NCBI GenBank assembly: GCA_020634395.1
Contig: JACKBU010000002.1
Coordinates: forward strand, 248,001 to 312,000
Direction: 5' to 3'
Length of the DNA: 64,000 nt
DNA from: Ardenticatenaceae bacterium
Lineage (GTDB): Bacteria; Chloroflexota; Anaerolineae; Promineifilales; Promineifilaceae
In this document: piece by piece, positions 57,459 through 64,000 of the stretch
Position numbering within the stretch: the first letter of the stretch is position 1
How the letters are laid out: each line of letters opens with the position of its first letter
Program-made: the position numbers and the translations under genes
The notes under the pieces: generated by a model
The model's database searches: none
What the model saw: the letters and a program-made list of their open reading frames with translations, nothing else
Told to the model about the DNA's origin: nothing

Positions 57459-60083
57459 TCACTCCTCGCGTACGGCCGTGGCCACCACCATCCCCCCCAG
57501 CCTTAACGAGGGATAAATCGCCGCCAGCAGCGCGGCGATAATCGCCACGATGACGCCCTGCAGGAAGTAAGCCGGTTCCAACTGCATTTGCAGCGTCCAG
57601 CCAAACGAGCGCACGTTGATCACGTAAATCAAAATCCAGGCCAGCACGTAGCCCACCGGCACGGCCAGCAGCCCGGCGATGCCGCCCATCAGCCCTGTTT
57701 CCAGGAACGTCAGGCCCCAAAGCTGGCGCACCGTCATGCCGGTGGCCCGCAGCACGCCCAGCTCGCGGGCGCGCTCTAGCTGCAAACTCATCAGGGCGCT
57801 GAGCACGCCGATGAAGGCCACCACAATCGCCAGCAGCCGCAGGGCGGCGGTGATGGCAAACGTGCGGTCGAAAATCTCCAGCGACCCGGCGCGCAACGCC
57901 TGATTGGATTGGATGAGCACGTCCTGACGGCCGTTCACCGCCGCCGTCATCTCCCGCACCACCTGATCCACCTCTGCGCCCGGCTGCAGAAAAATGCCCA
58001 TGCTCTCGATGGCCTGATCCTGCCATAACTCGCGGTACAAATCCTGCCCGATCATGATCGTGCCCTGGTCGGAGGCATAGTCGTAGAAGACGGCCAGGAC
58101 GGGGAGGGCGCGGGGGCCAACGGCCGTTTGCAGCACCACGTCCGGCGGCGGGGTGGGCAGGTTTTCCTTCAGCACCAGCGCCTCGGAGATGATTACCCCT
58201 TCGCCGGCGAGGAGGCGCGGCCACAGGGTAGCCTGATCGCCATTGACCCAGGCGTAGGGGCGGTTGCCGTTGGACACGTCGCCATCGACGGCGATGATTT
58301 CCACGGGGCGGCCCAAATCGGGCGCGTCCACCTGCACGTGGCGCGCCGTGACCACTCTATCCACGCCCGGCCAGGCGCGAAATTCGGCGATGACTTCCGG
58401 CGGCAGCGTGCCGAAGGTGCGGTTGGCCGTCAGGGTGGGCGTCGAAACGTACACATCGGCCTGCAAGGTCTGGTTGAGCCACTGCACCACGGTGGTGCGG
58501 AAGGAGCCGATCATGATGGAGACGCCGACGACGACGGAGACGGCCGTCATCAACGCCGCCACCGCCACCGAGGTCCGGCTGAGCGAGCGCACGATGTCGC
58601 GCGGGGCCATGCGCCCCAGCACGCCCAGCAGCGCCTGCGTGATGGGCGTGACGGCGCGCACCAGCAGCACGGTCAGCGGCGGGGTCAGCAGGGCCGCGCC
58701 AATCAGCACGGCGAACAGCCCACCAAAGGTGATGATCAGGTTGCCGCGCACCCAGAGCAGGAAAACGCCAACGGCCGTCAAGACAGCCCAGGCCAGGGCC
58801 AGCCAGGGCAGCAGTTGGCGCGTGCGGCTCTCCAGGTTGGAGCGTTTGAGCGAGGCGTTGGGCGCGGTGCGCATTGCTTCCCAGGCGGGCAGCAGGGCGG
58901 CGAACAGCGCCGCCGCCAGCCCCACCAGCAGCCCTTTGACCAGGGTGAAGGGCGGCACATCGACGCCGCGCACGTTGACGACGAAGTAAAAGTCGTTGAT
59001 GGTCTGGGTGATGAGGCCGACGATGCCCCGTCCCAGTAGGATGCCCAGGCCCAGCCCCAGCACGGAGCCAACCAGACCGAGCACGGCCGTTTCCGCCAAA
59101 ATCAGGGCGAACAACTGGCCGCTGGTGACGCCCAGGCAGCGCAAAATGCCGAATAACGGCCGTCGCTGGACCACGCTAAAGGTGACCGTGTTGTAAATCA
59201 GGAACATGCCCACCACCAGGGCCAGCAGGCTGAGGGCGGAGAGGTTCAGTTCAAAAGCGGCCGTCATTTGCCGGATGGCGTTGCTGCGGGCAGCGGCCGT
59301 TTCCAGGCGCAGGCCGGGCGGCAGCACGGCCGTCAGCGCGGCCAGGGTCGCCTCGTCGTTGACGATGAGGTCGATGCGGCTCAGTTTGCCGGTCATGCCC
59401 AAAATTTCTTGGGCCGAGGCGATGTCGGTGAAGACGATGCCGCTCAGGGCGCGGCGGCTCACGTCGTCGGTGGGCTGGAGCAGGCCAACGATTTGCGCCG
59501 GGGTGCGCTGCCCGGAATGGTTCAGGGTGATGGTGTCGCCCAGGGCCAGCCCGGCCTCGTCGGCCACATCCTGGGCCAGGATCACACTATTGGGCACGGT
59601 GAGAAAAGCCACCAGCCCCTCAATCCCGTTCCCTTCGCCGCTGTTTTGCGCTGCAAAATAATCCCGAAACGGCGGCTCGGCGAACGGATCAATGCCCACC
59701 AGCCGCATGACCCGCTCGTTGAGTTCGGGAACGGTGAGGTAATCTTCGACGATGGGGGCGGCGAGGGGAGACTGGAGACTGGAGACTGGAGACTGGTCTA
59801 ATCTCCAGTCTCCGGTCTCTAGTCTCCGATAAATTTCTTCGTCAAACCCGGTTGGCCCACCGACGATGCGGTGGGTGGTTTTGCCGGCGATGGCGTCGGT
59901 GGAGAGCTGGAAGGCGCGCTGGGCGCTGCCGTTGGCCAGGTCGATGCTGACCATCATGGCTACGCCAATGGCCACGCCGACGATGAGCAGGATGTACTGC
60001 AACGGCCGTCGTCTTAACCGCCGCCACGCGAGGCGGAAGAGGGGGAGGTTGGAGATTGGAGATTGGAGATTGGGTGTGGGCAT
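57459..60083 (-). CDS. FtsX-like ABC transporter permease (MacB/LolC type)
   Basis: 874 aa. Large permease with two FtsX-type units: N-terminal helix (about 28-50), outer domain, helices near 290-410, then helix groups near 430-480, 490-530, and three more helices near 750-860. Works with the LolD-like ATPase upstream. About residues 86-106 (LETGDWRLDQSPVSSLQSPL) are encoded by a GAGACTG hairpin repeat (59766-59828), an in-frame insertion. The first 14 residues are also repeat-encoded and the ATG has no ribosome site, so the true start is uncertain. The substrate is unknown. Confidence 0.88.
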   Translation of the reverse strand: MPTPNLQSPISNLPLFRLAWRRLRRRPLQYILLIVGVAIGVAMMVSIDLANGSAQRAFQLSTDAIAGKTTHRIVGGPTGFDEEIYRRLETGDWRLDQSPVSSLQSPLAAPIVEDYLTVPELNERVMRLVGIDPFAEPPFRDYFAAQNSGEGNGIEGLVAFLTVPNSVILAQDVADEAGLALGDTITLNHSGQRTPAQIVGLLQPTDDVSRRALSGIVFTDIASAQEILGMTGKLSRIDLIVNDEATLAALTAVLPPGLRLETAAARSNAIRQMTAAFELNLSALSLLALVVGMFLIYNTVTFSVVQRRPLFGILRCLGVTSGQLFALILAETAVLGLVGSVLGLGLGILLGRGIVGLITQTINDFYFVVNVRGVDVPPFTLVKGLLVGLAAALFAALLPAWEAMRTAPNASLKRSNLESRTRQLLPWLALAWAVLTAVGVFLLWVRGNLIITFGGLFAVLIGAALLTPPLTVLLVRAVTPITQALLGVLGRMAPRDIVRSLSRTSVAVAALMTAVSVVVGVSIMIGSFRTTVVQWLNQTLQADVYVSTPTLTANRTFGTLPPEVIAEFRAWPGVDRVVTARHVQVDAPDLGRPVEIIAVDGDVSNGNRPYAWVNGDQATLWPRLLAGEGVIISEALVLKENLPTPPPDVVLQTAVGPRALPVLAVFYDYASDQGTIMIGQDLYRELWQDQAIESMGIFLQPGAEVDQVVREMTAAVNGRQDVLIQSNQALRAGSLEIFDRTFAITAALRLLAIVVAFIGVLSALMSLQLERARELGVLRATGMTVRQLWGLTFLETGLMGGIAGLLAVPVGYVLAWILIYVINVRSFGWTLQMQLEPAYFLQGVIVAIIAALLAAIYPSLRLGGMVVATAVREE
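59766..59828 (-). repeat. GAGACTG-type hairpin inside permease gene
   Basis: GAGACTGGAGACTGGAGACTGG followed by TCTAATCTCCAGTCTCCGGTCTCTAGTCTCC: four and four 7-bp units as opposite arms. It is 63 bp, a multiple of three, and lies in frame within the permease gene. Confidence 0.9.
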
Positions 60084-60220
60084 AGGGTTTGTTGGTTGGA
60101 TAGTTTGTTGGTTGGATGGTTTGTTGGTTTGTTGGTTGGCTGGTTTGTTGGGTTTGTTGGTTGGCTAGCAAACTAACCCACTAACAAACTAACCCACTAA
60201 CAAACTAACCCACTAACAAA

Positions 60221-60239
<19 letters not shown>
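60084..60239 (-). repeat. GTTTGTTGGTTG / CAAACTAACCCA long hairpin
   Basis: A run of TTTGTTGGTTGG-type repeats (60087-60168) answered by CAAACTAACCCACTAA repeats (60170-60239). It fills the gap between permease and ATPase genes and reaches into the ATPase 3' end, encoding its last residues. Confidence 0.85.
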
Positions 60240-60919
<680 letters not shown>

Positions 60920-61094
60920 AAAACTATCCTAAAAGGTTGTGCTGTTTTTCACAGATGATCTAACTGTAACATGTTCAGAGAGGCAGATCAACCAAAAAAC
61001 ATGAATATATCTTAACAAAACTTGTGCAGACGCCCAGTGGAATCTAAAGGTTCATGCAGTAAATCACTGCAAGCAGCGGAAGGAGGATATAATA

Positions 61095-61142
61095 ATGAAG
61101 CAGGCTGTGATGACGGTGTCAAGTAAGGAGCTGTACTCATGA
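61095..61142 (+). CDS. Possible 15-codon leader peptide
   Basis: A strong GGAAGGAGG site lies 7-14 nt before ATG 61095, which starts MKQAVMTVSSKELYS-stop. Its TGA overlaps the ATG of the PA14 gene (ATGA), so it could translationally couple it. No run of regulatory codons is seen. It could also be an accidental frame; AAGGAG inside it is the real ribosome site of the PA14 gene. Confidence 0.35.
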   Translation: MKQAVMTVSSKELYS

Positions 61143-62704
61143 ATAGTCGTACAAAACAATTGAAGCGCTGGGCGTGGATGGCTGCATTCCTGGCCCTGGC
61201 GTTGATCTTTTCTGCGCGGTCAGTGGCGGTGCAGGCGGCCGACGATCGCTGGCGTGCCCGTTATTGGAATAACCGGGATTTCTCTGGCAACCCGGCTCTG
61301 GAGCGAAACGAAACAACGCTGGACCATGATTGGGGTAGGGGGTCGCCCGGAGATGAAGTGCAGGACGATAACTTTACGGCGCGATGGACGCGCAATATCT
61401 ACTTCGCTACCTCTGGCGTGTATCGTTTTTCCGCGTCGATGGATGATGGGATGCGCGTGTGGGTGGATGACAGCCGGATCCTCGATTCGTGGTACGACAG
61501 CCAGGTCCATACGGTGGTGGCCGACGTGTATCTTTCTGCGGGAGACCATCACGTCAAGGTGGATTATTACGAAGCGACCGGCAGCGCGATTGCCCAACTT
61601 TCCTGGGCGCTGGCCAGCGGCGCCAACACCGTGAACTGGCGGGGTGAATATTACAACAATAGGACTTTGACTGGGCAGCCTACGCTGGTGCGGGATGACG
61701 GGTCGATTAACTTCAACTGGGGGTTGGGACGGCCGGCAGATGGCATCAACGCCGATGAGTTTTCGGTGCGGTGGACGCGTACGGTGCCCCTGGATGCGGG
61801 TGTTTACCGTTTTGCTACCACGACCGATGATGGTGTGCGCCTGTGGGTAAACAACCAACTGGTGATTGATCAGTGGCATGACCAGGCGGCAACTTCTTAT
61901 TCCGCTGATGTGTCGGTGCCGGGCGGTAATGTTCCGGTGAAGATGGAGTATTACGATAACCGGGATTATGCGGCGGCCCAACTGAATTGGGAGAGAATTG
62001 CGGCGCCTGTTCTGACGTCGACGCCGCCGCCCACGGCCGTTTCCGCTCTTCCGCCCTGGACCGGCACGTATTACAACAACACCAACCTGGACGAATCACC
62101 CGTGCTGGTGCGGCAAGACCCGGAGATCGCTTTCATCTGGGGTTCCAGTTCGCCGCTGCCTAACGTGGTCAGTCCCGATCACTTTTCCGTGCGCTGGACG
62201 ACCACGGCCAACCTGCCGGCTGGGCAGTACCGCTTTGACACGTTTGTGGATGGCGGCGTGCGCCTGTGGGTGAACGAACAGTTGATCATCGACGAGTGGC
62301 ATGATTATTACGAAGTGCGGAACTGGGCCAATGTGGTGAACTTGCCGGGCGGACCGGTGCCGCTGCGCATGGAATTCTTCGACGACGTGGGTCTGGCTGA
62401 AGCCCGGCTGGTGATTCAGCCGCAAGGCGGCACCATCCCGCTGAATCCGACGCCTCCCGGCAGCGCTGGCGGACCTCTAACGGCAACGGTGATCAACGCC
62501 CAGGTGTTGAACGTACGCAGTGGGCCGGGTATGGAGTTTGATCCCTTCTCCCACGTAGCCGGCGGGGAAATTGTGAATCTGACCGGCTATCGCAGCAATG
62601 GTTGGGTGCAAATTCGGCTGCTAGACGGCCGTACCGGCTGGGTAGGCGGCGCTTATCTGACCGGTTACAACTACGACGAGTTGTCACTGTGGAGCGGCAC
62701 TTGA
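61139..62704 (+). CDS. Secreted protein with three PA14 domains and an SH3-like end
   Basis: 521 aa. Signal peptide (about 1-35, cut after VAVQAA). Three PA14-type domains (about 36-155, 165-290, 305-435), each ending with the pattern VRLWVNxQLxIDxWHD(Q/Y) and ..VKMEYYDNxxxAxAQLxW. Then a short Pro-rich linker and a bacterial SH3 domain (about 450-510; VLNVRSGPGMEFDPFSHVAGGE). Such proteins bind carbohydrate or cell wall. The lipase-like gene overlaps its stop by one base (TGATG). Confidence 0.9.
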   Translation: MNSRTKQLKRWAWMAAFLALALIFSARSVAVQAADDRWRARYWNNRDFSGNPALERNETTLDHDWGRGSPGDEVQDDNFTARWTRNIYFATSGVYRFSASMDDGMRVWVDDSRILDSWYDSQVHTVVADVYLSAGDHHVKVDYYEATGSAIAQLSWALASGANTVNWRGEYYNNRTLTGQPTLVRDDGSINFNWGLGRPADGINADEFSVRWTRTVPLDAGVYRFATTTDDGVRLWVNNQLVIDQWHDQAATSYSADVSVPGGNVPVKMEYYDNRDYAAAQLNWERIAAPVLTSTPPPTAVSALPPWTGTYYNNTNLDESPVLVRQDPEIAFIWGSSSPLPNVVSPDHFSVRWTTTANLPAGQYRFDTFVDGGVRLWVNEQLIIDEWHDYYEVRNWANVVNLPGGPVPLRMEFFDDVGLAEARLVIQPQGGTIPLNPTPPGSAGGPLTATVINAQVLNVRSGPGMEFDPFSHVAGGEIVNLTGYRSNGWVQIRLLDGRTGWVGGAYLTGYNYDELSLWSGT

Positions 62705-63474
62705 TGGAAAACAATGCGCTACATAATGCTCAACTGGCCGGCGATTCGTTTTTCTGGGAAGCGGGTCCGGTGGGGGTGCTGCTGCTGCATGGCCTGACGG
62801 CAACGACGGCGGAAGTACGGCCGTTAGCTCGCTACCTGCACCAACACGGCTATACCGTGGCCGGGCCACTGTTGCCGGGCCACGGTACCAGGCCAGAAGA
62901 TCTCAACCAGGTGAAGTGGCGGGACTGGGTGCAGACGGCCGAGGCCGACTTTCATCACCTGCTGACGGTTTGTGACCGCGTGCTGGTAGGTGGCGAATCG
63001 ACCGGCGCTGTGGTGGCGTTGTATCTGGCCAGCCGTTACCCGGAAGCTGCGGCGGTGCTGGCTTACGCCCCGGCCATTAAGCTGGCCACTTCCACGCGGG
63101 ACGTGCTGCGTCTGTATGCCGCGGCTCCGTTCATCGAATTTATTCCCAAAGCCGACCTGGACGGTAATGATCTATGGCAGGGATACCGGGTGAATCCGCT
63201 GCGGGGGGTGATGGAGCTGCTGCGCCTGGGCCGGGAAGTACGCGGCCGTCTGCCGCGCATTACCCAGCCGGTGCTGGTGGTGCAGGGCCGCCACGACACG
63301 GCCATCGATCCGGCAGCGGGCCAGATCATTCTGGAAGGCGTCTCATCGACGGTGAAGGAGTTGGTGTGGATGCCACATTCGTCTCACGTGGTGGCGATTG
63401 ACGCCGAGTGGGAGGAGGTGGCGGCGCTGACGCTGGAGTTTGTGGAGCGGGTGGGGGAGTTGGTGGCGGGGTGA
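62704..63474 (+). CDS. Alpha/beta hydrolase, lipase/esterase-like
   Basis: 256 aa. VLLLHGLTATTAEVRPLARYL (oxyanion hole), nucleophile Ser in VGGESTGAVVAL, Asp in QGRHDTAIDP, His in PHSSHVVAID. Typical of carboxylesterase / monoacylglycerol lipase-like enzymes. The ATG overlaps the preceding stop. Cytosolic, no signal peptide. Confidence 0.9.
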   Translation: MENNALHNAQLAGDSFFWEAGPVGVLLLHGLTATTAEVRPLARYLHQHGYTVAGPLLPGHGTRPEDLNQVKWRDWVQTAEADFHHLLTVCDRVLVGGESTGAVVALYLASRYPEAAAVLAYAPAIKLATSTRDVLRLYAAAPFIEFIPKADLDGNDLWQGYRVNPLRGVMELLRLGREVRGRLPRITQPVLVVQGRHDTAIDPAAGQIILEGVSSTVKELVWMPHSSHVVAIDAEWEEVAALTLEFVERVGELVAG

Positions 63475-63479
63475 GCGGG

Positions 63480-63550
63480 TTTAGGGGTGTGGGGGTGTTT
63501 GATGAACCGAATGACTCTTAAACACCTGAACACTTGAACACCTAAACGCT
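63480..63550. repeat. GGGTGTTT / AAACACCT hairpin
   Basis: GGGGTGTGGGGGTGTTTGA is followed by TTAAACACCTGAACACTTGAACACCTAAAC: arms of 8-10-bp GTGTT-type repeats. Follows the lipase-like gene stop. A related GGTGTTGGGGTGTTCAGGTGTTTA with CCTGAACATC lies at about 26150-26210. Confidence 0.6.
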
Positions 63551-63645
63551 TCGTTTGAGAATGTGAAGAATCGTTTGACAATCCCGTAGCCACTGTCTAT
63601 GATGTGCCGGTTGCATTGTGTAGGGTGGTTGGCCAGAGGCGGCGC

Positions 63646-64000
63646 ATGGTGATGATCGATTTCGCAGCGAATATGACGTTGACTGGGCAGTGGTTGGGCG
63701 GAGATCCGACATTTCTTGGGTGGCTGACGACGGCCGTTTATCTGGTAACGGCCGTTCTCTGCCTGTTCTGTGCCCTCTCTGTCAAAAGGCTCTACCCCGG
63801 CAGCGATCCACGGCCGCACGCGCTCATCTGGGGCGGGTTGTCCTTCCTGCTGTTCTTCCTGGGTCTCAACAAAGAACTGGATTTACAAACCTGGTTTACT
63901 TCCACAGTCAAGCGTATCGCCTGGGAACAGGGCTGGTATGCCTACGGCCAGCGCGCCCAGGTGTTGTTTTTGCTGGCATTTGCCGTGGTGGGTTTCGTCG
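63646..64000 (+). CDS. Hypothetical membrane protein, N-terminal part
   Basis: Runs off the right edge. Starts MVMIDFAANMTLTGQW and has helices WLTTAVYLVTAVLCLFCALSV, LIWGGLSFLLFFLGLNKEL and VLFLLAFAVVGFV. I do not recognise the family. GAGG lies near 63636 as a ribosome site. Contains two ACGGCCGT copies 16 bp apart. Confidence 0.65.
   Translation, partial: MVMIDFAANMTLTGQWLGGDPTFLGWLTTAVYLVTAVLCLFCALSVKRLYPGSDPRPHALIWGGLSFLLFFLGLNKELDLQTWFTSTVKRIAWEQGWYAYGQRAQVLFLLAFAVVGFV

Noticed and set aside
58128..59039. Plus-strand frames antisense to the permease
   Set aside because: Rich in Gln/His/Arg as expected for shadow frames; no family likeness.

Overview
The window reads as chromosomal DNA from an uncultured-type Chloroflexota (Anaerolineae / 'Candidatus Promineofilum'-like). 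This is inferred from the gene families (form I-like RuBisCO without small subunit, HAD-GH65 fusion, DUF5667/ECF sigma pair, TIGR-type Cys-tailed DUF2207 protein), GC content judged by eye at about 60%, and a very strong dispersed palindrome ACGGCCGT (about 145 copies counted by eye). No phylogeny could be run, so the taxon is an inference. No transposase, integrase, rRNA or CRISPR array is visible; one tRNA-Arg(CCU) is present.

Layout. 1-5.7 kb: end of a GMC oxidoreductase and a membrane-tailed aldehyde dehydrogenase, orphan hypA-hypB, a PAS sensor kinase and a nucleoside deaminase. 5.8-9.3 kb: NarL-type kinase/regulator pair and an ABC-2 exporter with a near-consensus promoter and a terminator built from two ACGGCCGT palindromes. 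9.5-15.5 kb: a Calvin-Benson-Bassham (CBB) block in one direction, RuBisCO large subunit, phosphoribulokinase, transketolase, ribulose-phosphate epimerase and a CbbY-like HAD phosphatase, with no rbcS. 15.6-22.6 kb: orphan phage antirepressor, a flavoprotein disulfide-reductase homologue without its cysteines, an OmpR/HK pair, DUF3054 protein, ECF sigma factor with a DUF5667 partner. 22.6-28 kb: multispanning subtilase, YeaQ-like protein, rhodanese lipoprotein, a two-thioredoxin-fold protein and thioredoxin reductase. 28-36.2 kb (minus strand): an alpha-glucoside utilisation operon, LacI regulator, beta-phosphoglucomutase-GH65 fusion, binding protein, two permeases, DUF624-like protein. 36.4-43.9 kb: housekeeping and single genes. 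44-57.4 kb (minus strand): phosphomutase, a four-gene radical-SAM/RRE operon making or modifying a Cys-tailed membrane protein, DinB, amidinotransferase-fold and CrtC-like genes, EVE, DUF2283 and a PIN toxin-antitoxin pair. 57.4-64 kb: FtsX/LolD-type ABC exporter, PA14/SH3 secreted protein, lipase-like hydrolase and the start of a membrane protein.

The main structural surprises are non-coding: the dispersed ACGGCCGT octamer; three arrays with an exact 21-bp period placed upstream of minus-strand genes (two of them in a copied mosaic module); and many intergenic hairpins whose arms are tandem 7-8 bp repeats, some of which have entered reading frames. The main biological systems are the CBB block with a small-subunit-less form I-like RuBisCO, and the radical-SAM + degenerate-radical-SAM + Cys-tail operon.
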